From the NCBI GenBank assembly GCA_027491355.1, contig JAIXWI010000038.1:32322-96321 (forward strand): DNA of 64,000 nt, given 5' to 3'. Both the position numbers and the translations under genes were made by a program. Below the pieces are notes generated by a model. That model saw only the letters and a program-made list of their open reading frames with translations, searched no databases and had not been told where the DNA came from. The stretch comes from Bacteroidota bacterium (GTDB lineage Bacteria; Bacteroidota; Bacteroidia; UKL13-3). This document shows, piece after piece, positions 17,718 to 28,924 of the stretch (positions within the stretch are counted from its first letter, which is position 1; each line of letters starts with the position of its first letter).

Positions 17718-19095
17718 CTTTTAATAATCCTTGACGAAGTGGTTCAATTAATGTATCAATGTCTCCAGCTCCTAGTAAAACAAACAAACTTGGCTGATTG
17801 GCAACTACCTGCTTAACTAACGCTTCTTTTGAGAGCAGTTGTTTGTGTTCGAGTTGAATTAAATCGAGTAAACTTTCTGACGTAACACCAGGTATTGGTA
17901 ATTCTCTTGCAGGATAAATATCCAATAAATAAAGCTGGTCAGCTTTTGACAATGCCATTGCAAATTCTGACATAAAATCGCGTGTTCTACTGAACAAATG
18001 CGGCTGAAAAGCTACATGCATTTTACATTCAGGATACATTGTTTTTACTGAATTTAAAATGGCTTTAATTTCTTCTGGATGGTGAGCATAATCATCAATA
18101 AAAATGAGTCCATCGTGTTTAACAATGTATTCAAATCTTCTTTTAACTCCTTTAAACGATGCCAATGCAATACGGAGTTCATGCTCACTCAAACCACATT
18201 TCAATGCAATTGCAGAGGCAGCTACCGCATTTTCAATGTTATGCAATCCTGGAATACCAAGTGATAAGTCTTTGAATTGTTTACCAAAATATGTTAAGTC
18301 AAACAAATTGGCATCACCGTTGATGCGAATATTTGATGCGTAAACACTTGCCTCACTAGAAAATCCGTAGGTAAAAAATGGCTTTTGCAAGTCCATTCCT
18401 ATTTCTAAACCATGTTTGATAAAAAGGGTCCCGTTTGCATTGACTTGATTGGCATAAGCAATAAAAGATGATTTAAAAGTATCATGGGCTCCATAAATGT
18501 CTAAATGATCTGCATCAGTTGATGTAATCACTGCCATTTGAGGGAACAGAGTTAAAAAAGACCTGTCAAACTCATCGGCTTCAACCACTAAAAGCTTTTC
18601 CGATTTTGATTTATCTGGTAGCAATAAGTTGCTTCCGTAATTAACTGAAATTCCTCCTAAAAATGCAGCACAATCTAAATGGCTTTGCTTTAACAAATGC
18701 GCCAACAATGTGGATGTAGTTGTTTTTCCGTGTGTACCTGCAATGCCTATTGTATCAAATGATTGACTGAGCAGACCCAGTACTTCAGAACGTTTTAAAA
18801 TTTGAAATCCGTTTGTTCTAAACCAATGCCATTCTTGATGATCTTTAGGAATAGCCGGAGTAATAACAACCAATGTATTTGAAAACTGTAAATCTAAAGA
18901 TTGAGGCAGCGCAGGATGATCTTCAAAATGAATTTGAATACCCTCGTTGATCAATTGATCTGTGAGAGGTGTTGGTGTTTTATCATAGCCAAAAACTTGT
19001 ATACCTAAATGATTGAAATAGCGGGCGATGGCACTCATTCCAATACCACCAATACCTAAAAAATAGGCTTTTTGTATTTGGTTAATTGATTGCAT
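17710..19095 (-). CDS. murC: UDP-N-acetylmuramate--L-alanine ligase
   Basis: 461 residues. N-terminal Rossmann motif FLGIGGIGMSAIA (12-24), ATP-binding GTHGKTT (120-126), central Mur ligase domain and C-terminal domain beginning near the FIDDYAHHPEEI motif. It adds the first amino acid, L-Ala, to UDP-MurNAc in the cytoplasm. Overlaps murG upstream by 14 bases and ftsQ downstream by 8, consistent with tight translational coupling. Confidence 0.97.
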   Translation of the reverse strand: MQSINQIQKAYFLGIGGIGMSAIARYFNHLGIQVFGYDKTPTPLTDQLINEGIQIHFEDHPALPQSLDLQFSNTLVVITPAIPKDHQEWHWFRTNGFQILKRSEVLGLLSQSFDTIGIAGTHGKTTTSTLLAHLLKQSHLDCAAFLGGISVNYGSNLLLPDKSKSEKLLVVEADEFDRSFLTLFPQMAVITSTDADHLDIYGAHDTFKSSFIAYANQVNANGTLFIKHGLEIGMDLQKPFFTYGFSSEASVYASNIRINGDANLFDLTYFGKQFKDLSLGIPGLHNIENAVAASAIALKCGLSEHELRIALASFKGVKRRFEYIVKHDGLIFIDDYAHHPEEIKAILNSVKTMYPECKMHVAFQPHLFSRTRDFMSEFAMALSKADQLYLLDIYPARELPIPGVTSESLLDLIQLEHKQLLSKEALVKQVVANQPSLFVLLGAGDIDTLIEPLRQGLLKGV

Positions 19096-20188
19096 GTGTG
19101 TTGACTAATTGAAGGGCTTCTTTTGCAATAAGTTGAGCAGCATCTGGCTTGGAAAATGTAGCAATATGATTGGCTAAGGAAGTCTGTTTATTGGTATCTG
19201 AAAGCAATCCCAAAACCGTCGTAATTAATTCTTGGTTTGCTGCAGCATCTTTAACCATTAAGGCTGCATTTTCATTTACCAATGCCAATGCATTTTTGGT
19301 TTGATGGTCTTCAGCAACATTTGGTGATGGCACTAAAATGAGTGGTTTGGCTACAATTGCAATTTCTGCTATTGACAAAGCACCTGCTCTGGAAACAACA
19401 ATATCAGCCATCGCATAAGCTAAATCCATTTCATAGATAAAATTTCGGACTACTAAATTTGGATGGTTTAATTGATCGGCGGCTGGAAAATTATTGCCTT
19501 TTTGCCAAATGAGGTTATAGCCAGCGTTGGTTAACTGCTGCCAATTGTTAAACAATGTTTGATTTATGGTTCTGGCTCCTAAACTACCTCCAATAACCAA
19601 AACAGTTTTCTTGGTTTCATCCAGTTTAAAAAACGCTACTGCTGCTGATTTTTTAGCGTTTGCACTCAGAATATCTGTTCGAACAGGATTACCCGTTAAA
19701 ACAATTTTAGCTGCTGGGAAAAACCTATCCATTTGGGAATAAGCTACCGCAACTTTCTTTGCTTTATTTTTTAACAGTTTATTGGTAATGCCCGCATAGG
19801 AATTTTGTTCATGAATCATTACCGGAATTCCTCTCATCCATGCTGCAAACATCATGGCTCCACTTGCATAACCTCCAAACCCTATTGCTAAATCAGGTTT
19901 GAATTGACCAATCAACAACCATGATTTTAAAACAGCTACAATTACCTTAAAAGGAAACAACATATTTTTAATACTCAAGCTCCTTTGCAAACCACTGATC
20001 CACAAACCAACAATTGGATAACCTGCTTTAGGAACTTTTTCCATTTCCATCCTGTCTTTTGCACCAACAAACAAAAACTCAACCGCACCATTCAATTCTT
20101 TTTCAATGGCCTGTGCAACCGCAATAGCCGGATAAATGTGTCCGCCTGTTCCACCTCCACTAATGATGATTCGTAGTTTGTTTTTCAT
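19082..20188 (-). CDS. murG: UDP-GlcNAc:undecaprenyl-PP-MurNAc-pentapeptide GlcNAc transferase
   Basis: 368 residues, GT-B fold (GT28). The N-terminal glycine-rich loop is SGGGTGGHIYPAIAVA (10-25), and HEQNSYAGITNKLLK is the MurG acceptor-side motif. GGSLGARTIN and the C-terminal SRAGALSIAEIA bind the UDP-GlcNAc. It makes lipid II from lipid I on the inner face of the membrane. It sits between ftsW and murC, as in other dcw clusters. Confidence 0.97.
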   Translation of the reverse strand: MKNKLRIIISGGGTGGHIYPAIAVAQAIEKELNGAVEFLFVGAKDRMEMEKVPKAGYPIVGLWISGLQRSLSIKNMLFPFKVIVAVLKSWLLIGQFKPDLAIGFGGYASGAMMFAAWMRGIPVMIHEQNSYAGITNKLLKNKAKKVAVAYSQMDRFFPAAKIVLTGNPVRTDILSANAKKSAAVAFFKLDETKKTVLVIGGSLGARTINQTLFNNWQQLTNAGYNLIWQKGNNFPAADQLNHPNLVVRNFIYEMDLAYAMADIVVSRAGALSIAEIAIVAKPLILVPSPNVAEDHQTKNALALVNENAALMVKDAAANQELITTVLGLLSDTNKQTSLANHIATFSKPDAAQLIAKEALQLVNTHAIN

Positions 20189-20199
20189 ACAAATGCTGC

Positions 20200-21381
20200 T
20201 TATTTTTTGTCAGGCAATGAATTTTCTTCCTCTACATATCTACTCACGCTCATGATCATTCCAAATGCCATACTTGTTATGATAATTGAGGTACCACCCT
20301 TACTAACCAAAGGCAATGTGAGACCAGTAACAGGAAATAAATTGACTGCTACTGCCATATTTATCAATGCTTGCATTACCAGAGCAAATGACAATCCAAC
20401 TGCAACCAAGGCTCCAAATGCTTTTGGACTTTTGATAATAATTCTAAACGCCCTGTACAAGAAAAATAGGTACATCAATAAAAGAAAAACACCACCAATC
20501 ATTCCATACTCCTCTATGATGATGGCATATATAAAATCAGAGTAAGCCTCTGGTAAAAAATTCCTTTCTGTACTTTGACCAGGGCCTTTGCCCCAAAAAC
20601 CTCCATTAGCAATGGCAATTTTAGCATGGTCGTTTTGATAAGAAACATCACTATCTTTTGTTGGTTTAGAGTAATTTTCTATGCGGTGTTTCCATGTTAA
20701 AATTCGACCAAAAGGTTTCAGAAACTTGTCTGGTGTTTTAAATACGATGATTCCAAATAACAACAAGGCTAGTAATGCCGGAACAATAATGTATGAAATG
20801 TGCTTGATGGTTACCCTGCCAATAAACATGATTACAAAACAAGTAGTAGCCAAAACCAATGCTGTAGACAAATTATTAGGGGCAATCAACATACATACCA
20901 AACAGATGTGAGCCATGATGGGAAGAGACCCTTTTTTAAAATCTTTGATATCATCCTGTCTTTTGGCCAATTCACTGGCTATAAATAAGATGAGGGCAAC
21001 CTTTGCTACTTCAGATGTTTGAAAAGTAATGCCTAAAAAAGGAATGGTAAGCCAACGCTGGGCATCATTGATTTCAGAGCCAACAAACAAAGTCAATACC
21101 AATAATATATAAGAGACATAGAGCACTAATTTTGCCACTTTCATAAACATTTTATAATGGATGCTGTGAATGTACAACATCACATAGCCCCCAATTAACA
21201 AATAGGCCAGCTGTTGAAAGAGAAAAACTTCTGCGCTACCTCCATGTTTGGCATAGGCCAAGGCACCTGTAGAACTATACACTGCCGCTAAACCCCAAAA
21301 CGAGAGTATGGCAATGATAGCCCACATGAATGGATCTCCTTTAGGTTTAATCCGTTCCCAGTTGAGTAGCTTGGCAATCAT
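20200..21381 (-). CDS. ftsW: SEDS peptidoglycan glycosyltransferase FtsW
   Basis: 393 residues, about ten membrane helices. Conserved SEDS features include AAVYSSTG near the N-terminus, the IANGGFWGKGPGQSTE loop, PEAYSDFIYAIIIEEYG and the C-terminal LPLVSKGGTSI motif. It polymerises lipid II into glycan at the septum with its partner PBP3, encoded upstream as ftsI. The dcw position identifies it as FtsW; the RodA paralogue is at 40148-41419. Confidence 0.95.
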   Translation of the reverse strand: MIAKLLNWERIKPKGDPFMWAIIAILSFWGLAAVYSSTGALAYAKHGGSAEVFLFQQLAYLLIGGYVMLYIHSIHYKMFMKVAKLVLYVSYILLVLTLFVGSEINDAQRWLTIPFLGITFQTSEVAKVALILFIASELAKRQDDIKDFKKGSLPIMAHICLVCMLIAPNNLSTALVLATTCFVIMFIGRVTIKHISYIIVPALLALLLFGIIVFKTPDKFLKPFGRILTWKHRIENYSKPTKDSDVSYQNDHAKIAIANGGFWGKGPGQSTERNFLPEAYSDFIYAIIIEEYGMIGGVFLLLMYLFFLYRAFRIIIKSPKAFGALVAVGLSFALVMQALINMAVAVNLFPVTGLTLPLVSKGGTSIIITSMAFGMIMSVSRYVEEENSLPDKK

Positions 21382-21386
21382 AACAA

Positions 21387-22733
21387 TTATATTTGCTTTA
21401 CTGCCGCTTTAAATTGACGACCTCTGTCCTCGTAATTTTTGAACAAATCAAAACTAGCACATGCAGGAGACAACAAAACAGTTTCACCTGTTTTGGCCAT
21501 TTTAGAAGCTACATGTACTGCTTCTTGAGCTGAACTTGTATTGATGATTAAATCTACACAACCGCCAAATGCCTCGTGCAACTTTGAATTGTCCAAACCC
21601 ATACAAACTAAAATACGTACTTTCTCTGCTACTAATTGTTTGAGCATTTCGTAATCATTGCCTTTGTCAACGCCGCCAGCAATCCATACGGTTGGCTTAT
21701 CCATACTTTCTAAAGCATACCAAGTAGAATTGACATTGGTTGCTTTTGAATCATTGATGTAATCTACACCGCGAATGGTAGCCACTTTTTCTAATCTGTG
21801 TTCAACATTTTGAAAGTCCATCAAGCTCTCTCGAATGACTTCTTTACGAATATTGAGTGCCTGACCAATAATAGCTGCTGCCATTGAGTTGTAGGCATTG
21901 TGTTGCCCTTTAAGAGAAAATTCAGATGTATTCATGGTTAATTGGTTATTGTTATCGTTTGTAAGATTGGCATACATGATACCTGATTGAATGTATGCGC
22001 CAGGTAAAAATTTATTGTTCAATGAGAATGGATATGCTTTTGCATTGAGTTGAATTTGCTGTATTTTATCATGAATCAATGCATCATCTGCACAATAAAC
22101 AAAGACATTCTCATGCGTTTGATTTTGTAAAATCCTGAACTTGGCATTGATGTAATTTTGAAGATTGTAATCATATCTGTCTAGATGATCTGGAGTGATA
22201 TTACACAAAACCGCAAAATCTGCTTTGAATTGATACATATTATCGAGCTGAAAACTTGACAATTCCAAAACGTAATAATCATAATTGCCTGATGCTACTA
22301 AGCGTGCAAAACTTATTCCAATATTGCCACCAACTGCAACGTTTAAACCCGCTTTTTTGAGCATGTGGTAAATGAGTGAAGTGGTAGTTGTTTTGCCATT
22401 TGTTCCAGTAATACAAATTGTTTGAGCATTGGTAAATCTGCTTGCAAATTCAATTTCTGATACAATTGGAATATTTAATTTTAAAACAGCTTGTATGAGT
22501 TCATTTTTATCGGGAATACCAGGGCTTTTAATGACTTCAAATGCATTTAATATCAATGCAGGTGTGTGTCCATTCATTTCAAACGGAATACCTATTTGAT
22601 TCAATTCATCTTGGTATTTTTGCGCAATAGGACCAGCATCAGAAACAAACACTTCATAACCCATTTTATGGGCCAATAAAGCTGCTCCTGTTCCGCTTTC
22701 TCCGCTACCTAATATGACTATGCGCTGTTGCAA
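21387..22733 (-). CDS. murD: UDP-N-acetylmuramoylalanine--D-glutamate ligase
   Basis: 448 residues. N-terminal Rossmann-like motif VILGSGESGTGAALLA (6-21), ATP-binding GTNGKTT (110-116), and the HRLEKVATIRGVDYINDSKA segment (about 317-336) before the C-terminal domain. It adds D-Glu to UDP-MurNAc-L-Ala. It lies 3 bases after mraY and 5 bases before ftsW, within the polycistronic cluster. Confidence 0.97.
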   Translation of the reverse strand: MQQRIVILGSGESGTGAALLAHKMGYEVFVSDAGPIAQKYQDELNQIGIPFEMNGHTPALILNAFEVIKSPGIPDKNELIQAVLKLNIPIVSEIEFASRFTNAQTICITGTNGKTTTTSLIYHMLKKAGLNVAVGGNIGISFARLVASGNYDYYVLELSSFQLDNMYQFKADFAVLCNITPDHLDRYDYNLQNYINAKFRILQNQTHENVFVYCADDALIHDKIQQIQLNAKAYPFSLNNKFLPGAYIQSGIMYANLTNDNNNQLTMNTSEFSLKGQHNAYNSMAAAIIGQALNIRKEVIRESLMDFQNVEHRLEKVATIRGVDYINDSKATNVNSTWYALESMDKPTVWIAGGVDKGNDYEMLKQLVAEKVRILVCMGLDNSKLHEAFGGCVDLIINTSSAQEAVHVASKMAKTGETVLLSPACASFDLFKNYEDRGRQFKAAVKQI

Positions 22734-22736
22734 GAA

Positions 22737-23993
22737 TTACCTAATTTTAAGTGTGATAATGGTGAATATGGCCAACATGATTCCAATAATCCAGAACCTG
22801 GTTACAATTTTGGCTTCATGGAAACCACTTTTTTGATAATGGTGGTGCAGTGGTGACATTTTAAAAATGCGCCTACCTTCTCCGAATTTTTTCTTGGTGT
22901 ATTTGAAATAACTTACCTGAATCATAACAGATAAATTTTCTATCAAGAATATGCCGCACAAAATAGGAATCAACAATTCTTTTCTCACTACCAATGAAAA
23001 AGAAGCAATGATTCCTCCTAATGCCAAACTACCTGTATCGCCCATAAAAACCTGAGCAGGAAATGCATTGTACCACAAGAAACCTACACAAGCACCTACA
23101 AAAGCGCCCGCAAAAATCACCATTTCTTCTAAGTGTGGGATGTACATGATGTTGAGGTATTTTGAGAAAATAATATTGCCACTTACATAAGCAAACACGC
23201 CTAACACTACACCTATTATTGCAGAAACTCCTGCTGCCAATCCGTCTATCCCATCGGTTATATTTGCACCATTTGAAACAGCAGTGATAATGAAAATTAC
23301 AACCAATAAATAAATCCAATAATTATAGTCTTTGTATCCATCACCCATGAATTTCAGCAAATCTGCATAGTCAAATTCTGATGATTTAAAGAATGGTATT
23401 GTAGTCGTTGTAGCTTTGGCATCTTTAACCATCATTAATTCGTTGTCCATTAATTTGGGTGTCAACTGATTTTCTTTAATAAACGATTCTGTTAATTCAC
23501 TCGCTTTGTAAAACTCTTTTGTTTTTACATGTTCATTGAAATACAAAGTAGTTGCCACAATAAAACCCAAACCTATTTGCCCTAGTATTTTAAATCTTCC
23601 TGCTAAGCCTTCTTTATTTTTCTTGAATACTTTAATATAATCGTCCAAGAAGCCAACAACTCCTAACCATACTGTTGAAACCAACATCAATAGTATGTAT
23701 ACATTGTTAACCCGAGCAAACAATAAAGTAGGAATTAAGATCGCACCTAAAATAATCAAGCCTCCCATTGTTGGGGTTCCCTTCTTCTCCTTTTCACCAG
23801 CCAAGCCTAGGTCTCTAATTTCATCACTTACCTGAAGCTTTCTTAAACGAGCAATTAAGGTTTTTCCAAAAACCAACGAAATCAGTAACGACAAAATAAT
23901 TGCCAGTGAGGCTCTGAATGAGATGTATTGAAACATCCCTGCTCCAGGAAAATTAAAATGGCTGTCTAAATAATTGAATAAATAATACAACAT
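22737..23993 (-). CDS. mraY: Phospho-N-acetylmuramoyl-pentapeptide transferase
   Basis: 418 residues with about ten membrane helices. Family motifs are [25 protein letters not shown] (Asp pair) and [15 protein letters not shown], plus [12 protein letters not shown] near the C-terminus. It transfers phospho-MurNAc-pentapeptide to undecaprenyl phosphate, forming lipid I. It is longer than proteobacterial MraY (about 360) because of an insert of some 60 residues around 160-220, which is normal in Bacteroidota. Confidence 0.97.
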   Translation of the reverse strand: MLYYLFNYLDSHFNFPGAGMFQYISFRASLAIILSLLISLVFGKTLIARLRKLQVSDEIRDLGLAGEKEKKGTPTMGGLIILGAILIPTLLFARVNNVYILLMLVSTVWLGVVGFLDDYIKVFKKNKEGLAGRFKILGQIGLGFIVATTLYFNEHVKTKEFYKASELTESFIKENQLTPKLMDNELMMVKDAKATTTTIPFFKSSEFDYADLLKFMGDGYKDYNYWIYLLVVIFIITAVSNGANITDGIDGLAAGVSAIIGVVLGVFAYVSGNIIFSKYLNIMYIPHLEEMVIFAGAFVGACVGFLWYNAFPAQVFMGDTGSLALGGIIASFSLVVRKELLIPILCGIFLIENLSVMIQVSYFKYTKKKFGEGRRIFKMSPLHHHYQKSGFHEAKIVTRFWIIGIMLAIFTIITLKIR

Positions 23994-23998
23994 ATATT

Positions 23999-25483
23999 TT
24001 ATTGGTTTGTCGGTTTAAATAGGTCAAACATTTCCATCAAAATTGCTTTGTCATCGAAAGGATATTTTATCCCATTTATTTCTTGGTAATGCTCATGTCC
24101 TTTTCCAGCAATTAAAATTACATCTCCTTTTAAAGCCATACTTACAGCCAACTTTATTGCTTCTTTTCGGTCTGACATTCGCACTGTTTTTTTGAAATGA
24201 ATGGGCTTTACTCCTGCTTGCATTTCATCCAATATGAATTCAGGATTTTCATTTCTAGGATTGTCTGAAGTAAAAATTACTTTGGAACTGTGACTAGTAG
24301 CAACATCAGCCATGATTGGCCTTTTGGCAGTATCTCTGTTACCACCACAACCAATTACTGTAATGAGGTTTTCATTGCCTGTTCTAATTTGATTGATGGT
24401 TCCTAAAATATTCTCTAATGCATCGGGGGTATGCGCATAATCGATGATACCATGAACGCCATTTGAAGACCTACAGTATTCAAATCTTCCTTTCACTGGT
24501 TGTAAACTCGATAAATGGGTAATGATATCAGTTTTTGATTTACCCAATAAAAATGCTGCTCCATACACAGCCAATAAATTATAAGCATTGAAATGACCAA
24601 CCAATCTAAACCAAGCCTCGTGTTCATCTATATGAAGGAGCATGCCATTGAAATCATTCTCTAGCAATTTGGCTTTAAAATCTGCATTGTTTTTGAGAGC
24701 ATAAGTATACCTGGTAGCCTTGGTATTTTGTAGCATGACCAATCCATTTTTATCATCTTTATTTACCAGCGCAAATGCATCTATATTGGCCTCATCAAAT
24801 AATTTCTTCTTTGCACAGATATAGTTTTCGAAGGTTTGGTGATAATCTAAATGATCGTGTGTAATATTTGTAAACACCATCCCAGCAAAATGCAAACCTT
24901 TTACACGTTCTTGGTGAATGGCATGTGAGCTAGCTTCCATGAAACAATACTCACAACCTTGTTCTACCATCTTCAACAACAGTTGATTGATAGCAATTGA
25001 ATCGGGTGTAGTATGGGTAGATGGAATAACCTGATCGTTGATTTGATTTTGAACAGTTGAAAGCAATCCAACATTGTGACCAAACGACCTGAATAAGTTA
25101 AAGAGCAAAGTAGCTACTGTTGTTTTTCCATTGGTACCTGTAATTGCAACTAATTTTAATTTGGCAGAAGGAACGCCATAAAATTCAGATGCAATGAATG
25201 CCATTGTAGCCGAGGTATCTGCTGAACCTAAAACTGCAATGGAGGGACTCAACGGATTTTCAAAAACATGTGTTTCTGAAACTACTATTGCAGAACAGCC
25301 TGCAGCAATTACTTGTTCAATGTAATTGTGACCATCTGCTTGGGTTCCCTTGATAGCAAAAAATACACTACCTGCATGGGCTTGCCTTGAATCGAAACAC
25401 AAGCTATCAATTACTTGATTCAAGTTACCTTGGGTCTTGACTGCTGGAATTGCAGCAATGATATGTGCTAAATTTTTGCTCAT
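23999..25483 (-). CDS. murE: UDP-MurNAc-tripeptide ligase (meso-diaminopimelate adding)
   Basis: 494 residues. Substrate domain with [17 protein letters not shown] (30-46), ATP-binding GTNGKTT (116-122), and the C-terminal specificity motif DNPR in [10 protein letters not shown], which marks enzymes adding meso-diaminopimelate rather than lysine. This implies A1gamma peptidoglycan. It overlaps the ftsI stop by 4 bases and precedes mraY by 5. Confidence 0.97.
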   Translation of the reverse strand: MSKNLAHIIAAIPAVKTQGNLNQVIDSLCFDSRQAHAGSVFFAIKGTQADGHNYIEQVIAAGCSAIVVSETHVFENPLSPSIAVLGSADTSATMAFIASEFYGVPSAKLKLVAITGTNGKTTVATLLFNLFRSFGHNVGLLSTVQNQINDQVIPSTHTTPDSIAINQLLLKMVEQGCEYCFMEASSHAIHQERVKGLHFAGMVFTNITHDHLDYHQTFENYICAKKKLFDEANIDAFALVNKDDKNGLVMLQNTKATRYTYALKNNADFKAKLLENDFNGMLLHIDEHEAWFRLVGHFNAYNLLAVYGAAFLLGKSKTDIITHLSSLQPVKGRFEYCRSSNGVHGIIDYAHTPDALENILGTINQIRTGNENLITVIGCGGNRDTAKRPIMADVATSHSSKVIFTSDNPRNENPEFILDEMQAGVKPIHFKKTVRMSDRKEAIKLAVSMALKGDVILIAGKGHEHYQEINGIKYPFDDKAILMEMFDLFKPTNQ

Positions 25484-27630
25484 GCTTTACCTAATTGCAA
25501 TACAATTTTTTTAACCTGTTTAATGGGAGTATTAGGAGGTACTGATTGTTTAGCAACTTTTCCGGATCCTATCACTTGAACCTGAACACCTTTGCTTTCG
25601 AATAAATACAAAGCATCTTTTATGCCCATTCCTTTTACATCTGGCACCAATTCAATATTGTAATCAATTGACTTATAACCCAAATTATTGCCATAGTTTG
25701 AAGTTTCAGCCCAATCTGCTTCTTCATTGGTAGAGTCGATTTTGAGCAATCGTTTGCTTTCAAAAACTGACATAATTTGCTTCAAATCATTTGTAAATAT
25801 TTTTGAAATAGCAGGCAAATGAACAGCACTATCGATAGCTATTTTTGATTTCAAATCGGTATGCAATTGAATGGAAGTTGCATAAACTTTATCAGCGATA
25901 TCCTTGAAAACAGGCAATGCAACTTTTGCTGCATAGTATTCTTTTAAAGGTTTGCTGATTAAAACCATGCAAGAATATTTGGGCGCATCTGCCGGGAAAT
26001 AACCGCAAAATGAAGCCCTATAAAATTTTTTACCGCCACTGTTATAACCTTTACCATCATTGGCAATGATGGCAGTACCTGTTTTTCCAGCATAGCTATA
26101 AAATTCACTTTTGAAACCTGATGCTGTTCCTCTGGCAACAACTCCTTCCATCATGTCGCGGAGTTGCTTCAAGGTAGCATCAGAACAAATTTTTTCTACT
26201 AAAACTGTTGGCTTGTATTGTTTAACCGTTTGACCCGCATCAGTGATGTTCGTTACAAAAAGTGGTTTTACTAACTTACCATTGTTAGCTACGGCGTTGT
26301 ATACACTCAACAACTGTAAAGGTGTAAAGCTCAAACCATAGCCAATACTCATAGAAGGCAATGAAGAACAAGACCACATGGGATTATTTGGATTCAATAC
26401 TGATGGTTTTGTTTCACCAGCAATTTGCAATTTCAATTTATTGGTCAGATTTAACTGTTCAATGCGTTTGTAAAATGCAGATGGATTTTTTTGATAAAAA
26501 CGAACAACTTGTTTGGCTATACCTATGTTAGAAGAATGTTCAAACGCCTCTTGCATAGAAATAGTAGCAGTACCTTCGTGCGAATCATGCATGGTATAGT
26601 TACAAAAAGTTTTAACCCCATTTTCTACATCTACTTTATCTTTTGCCGTAACAAATCCATCCTCTAGCATTGACAACATAGAGATCAATTTCATGGTTGA
26701 TCCAGGTTCAGTACTTCTAGCAACAGCATAATTGTATTTTTCGGTATAAGAACCATCTGATTCTCTGGTTAAATTTGCCACAGCTTTAATATGCCCAGTT
26801 GCCACTTCCATTAAAATAGCAGTTCCCCACTCTGCACCTTCTTCAACCAATTTATTCATGAGTGATTGCTCAGTAACATCTTGTAAATTCACATCTATAG
26901 TTGTATAGATATCCTTTCCTTCTTGAGCTTCAATAGAATTTTCATCGTCAATAGGAATCCAAGTACCACCAGCAATTCTTTGCATTACTTGTTTGCCACT
27001 TTTACCACTTAGCATAAAATCAAAACTGCCCTCTAAACCAACTTTTGCAACTCCTATTTGTGTAAATCCAATGGTACGCTCAGCCAACATTTCAAAAGGT
27101 TTTTCTCTTGTTGTACGCTCTGTTATTAACAGTCCACCTTTGTATTTTCCTAGTCGGAAAATTGGAAACTTAGTTAAGCGTTGCATTTGCCTGAACGAGA
27201 TTCTACCTTTCAATAAAAAATACCTGTTTTTAGTTTTTTTAATTTTGACAAACAGGCTTTTGTAAGCTTTTGCACTCCTGTCTTTGAACTCGTTGGCCAT
27301 GCAAATGGCTAATGAATCTAAATCATTTTCAAAATTATCATTAGCTACAAACCCTTTTGCTTGACCATCAACTCTGATATCATATATGGGAACTGAACTA
27401 GCTAAAAGATTGCCATTGCAGTCAAAAATATTCCCTCTTATCGGATCTATTTCAAATACATGTGTACTGAATTCATTGGCCTTGGCTTTCCACTTGTCAA
27501 CTTCTTTGACTTGAATTTTGAATACATAATACACCACAGCCATCCCAAACAAGAACATGCCTGTAAAAACAAGAATTGCTCTGATCAGAATTGACTTTCT
27601 GTTATTGGTTGTATTACTCACCTGACTCAC
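25480..27630 (-). CDS. ftsI: Penicillin-binding protein FtsI (PBP3) with PASTA domain
   Basis: 716 residues. One N-terminal helix (about 13-37), dimerisation domain with IDPIRGNIFD (61-70), and a transpeptidase with the three motifs STMK (311-314, Ser311 nucleophile), SSN (366-368) and KTG (516-518). A C-terminal PASTA domain (about 655-716, VPDVKGMGIKDALYLFESKG) is present, as in Bacteroidota and Gram-positive PBPs but not E. coli PBP3. It crosslinks septal peptidoglycan as partner of FtsW. Shares 1 base with ftsL and 4 with murE. Confidence 0.96.
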   Translation of the reverse strand: MSQVSNTTNNRKSILIRAILVFTGMFLFGMAVVYYVFKIQVKEVDKWKAKANEFSTHVFEIDPIRGNIFDCNGNLLASSVPIYDIRVDGQAKGFVANDNFENDLDSLAICMANEFKDRSAKAYKSLFVKIKKTKNRYFLLKGRISFRQMQRLTKFPIFRLGKYKGGLLITERTTREKPFEMLAERTIGFTQIGVAKVGLEGSFDFMLSGKSGKQVMQRIAGGTWIPIDDENSIEAQEGKDIYTTIDVNLQDVTEQSLMNKLVEEGAEWGTAILMEVATGHIKAVANLTRESDGSYTEKYNYAVARSTEPGSTMKLISMLSMLEDGFVTAKDKVDVENGVKTFCNYTMHDSHEGTATISMQEAFEHSSNIGIAKQVVRFYQKNPSAFYKRIEQLNLTNKLKLQIAGETKPSVLNPNNPMWSCSSLPSMSIGYGLSFTPLQLLSVYNAVANNGKLVKPLFVTNITDAGQTVKQYKPTVLVEKICSDATLKQLRDMMEGVVARGTASGFKSEFYSYAGKTGTAIIANDGKGYNSGGKKFYRASFCGYFPADAPKYSCMVLISKPLKEYYAAKVALPVFKDIADKVYATSIQLHTDLKSKIAIDSAVHLPAISKIFTNDLKQIMSVFESKRLLKIDSTNEEADWAETSNYGNNLGYKSIDYNIELVPDVKGMGIKDALYLFESKGVQVQVIGSGKVAKQSVPPNTPIKQVKKIVLQLGKA

Positions 27631-28007
27631 TAATAGGTAATTTTACTTGGTGGATTTTTTAATTCTTTGATACCTGTATTTTCTAGTTTTTTTGCCAATT
27701 CACTTTGGCGGCTTTCACTCATTATTTCACTCAAAACAGTGATGTACTCACTCCTTAAGTCTTTCATTTCATATTGAAGTTTGTTGGTTGTTCTGATTGT
27801 TTTTTCAGCATAGTGACTGTTGTATATAAACAATACCACTAACAAAAACACATAAACCATAAAGGGCAGTTGACTGGTCAGCTGTTCTTTAGACAAACTA
27901 AAATCAAAATCTGCAATGCGCTTTACTTTTTCAGTTAAGCGGATACCTTCATTTTCTTCAGGCTTTGGTTTTGGTTCTGTTTCGTTATGTGGAATAATTT
28001 TATTCAA
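27630..28007 (-). CDS. ftsL: FtsL-like cell division protein
   Basis: 125 residues: charged cytoplasmic N-terminus (about 1-48), one membrane helix (about 50-66, FMVYVFLLVVLFIYNS), then a short periplasmic coiled coil with KLQYEMKDLRSEYITVLSEI. This topology, size and place between rsmH and ftsI identify the Bacteroidota FtsL-like protein, which activates the FtsW-PBP3 pair. Primary sequence conservation is low, so the call rests mainly on context. Confidence 0.85.
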   Translation of the reverse strand: MNKIIPHNETEPKPKPEENEGIRLTEKVKRIADFDFSLSKEQLTSQLPFMVYVFLLVVLFIYNSHYAEKTIRTTNKLQYEMKDLRSEYITVLSEIMSESRQSELAKKLENTGIKELKNPPSKITY

Positions 28008-28012
28008 AACGA

Positions 28013-28924
28013 CTATTTCTTTTTAGCAATTCTCAACTTAGCACTCCTAGACCTTGGATTGATTTGCAGCTCGTGTTCTGATGCTGTGATGACTTTTTTT
28101 TGAACTTGTTCAAATGGTTTGATGACGTTGCCATAAAAATCTTTCTCTTGCACCCCTTGAAAATTACCTGAGGCCATAAAATTCTTCACCAATCTGTCTT
28201 CTAAAGAATGGTAACTCATCACTACTAAATGCCCACCTGAAGCCAATACTTCAGCCGATTGTTCCAAAAATTTTTTCAAAACTTCCATCTCTCTATTCAC
28301 TTCAATCCTGAGTGCCTGAAATACTTGAGCAAAAAATTTATAATCTCCGAATTTTGGTGTATGTGTTTTGATGGCTTCTTTTAAATGCAAGACCGTTTTT
28401 ATTTCTTGTTGGGTTCTGTAGGCCACAATTGATGACGCTATAGAACGTGCATTTTTTAGTTCTCCGTACAAATAAAGCATATCAGCCAATTGTTCTTGGG
28501 TACAGGTATTGAGCAAATCTGCTGCATTCTTTCCAGTTGAGGCGTTCATTCTCATGTCTAATTCAGCATCGTCAAAACGAAAAGAAAAACCCCTACCCGC
28601 TTCATCAAATTGGTGAGATGAAACACCTAAATCAGCCAATATACCATTCACTGGAATACAATTCTGATATGCCAAATGATTGGCCATGTATTCAAAGTTT
28701 TGATCTATAAAATATAAACGTTGGTCTTTTGGCACATTCAATTGAGCATCTGCATCCTGGTCAAAAGCAACCAATTTGCCGTTTTCACCCAATTGAGCCA
28801 AAATAGCGTTTGAATGCCCACCACCACCAAAAGTTACATCTACATAAATACCTTTAGGATCTATGGCAAGTGCCTCCATACATTCATTGAGCATAACAGG
28901 AGCATGGTATTTAGTTTGCATCAT
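28013..28924 (-). CDS. rsmH: 16S rRNA (cytosine1402-N4)-methyltransferase
   Basis: 303 residues. Starts with the family motif YHAPVMLNECMEAL, then SAM-binding YVDVTFGGGGHS (28-39), DLGVSSHQFDEAGRGFSFR and SYHSLEDRLVKNF. C-terminal RSRSAKLRIAKKK is also typical. It methylates C1402 in the ribosomal P site. Formerly MraW. The start overlaps mraZ by 14 bases. Confidence 0.97.
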   Translation of the reverse strand: MMQTKYHAPVMLNECMEALAIDPKGIYVDVTFGGGGHSNAILAQLGENGKLVAFDQDADAQLNVPKDQRLYFIDQNFEYMANHLAYQNCIPVNGILADLGVSSHQFDEAGRGFSFRFDDAELDMRMNASTGKNAADLLNTCTQEQLADMLYLYGELKNARSIASSIVAYRTQQEIKTVLHLKEAIKTHTPKFGDYKFFAQVFQALRIEVNREMEVLKKFLEQSAEVLASGGHLVVMSYHSLEDRLVKNFMASGNFQGVQEKDFYGNVIKPFEQVQKKVITASEHELQINPRSRSAKLRIAKKK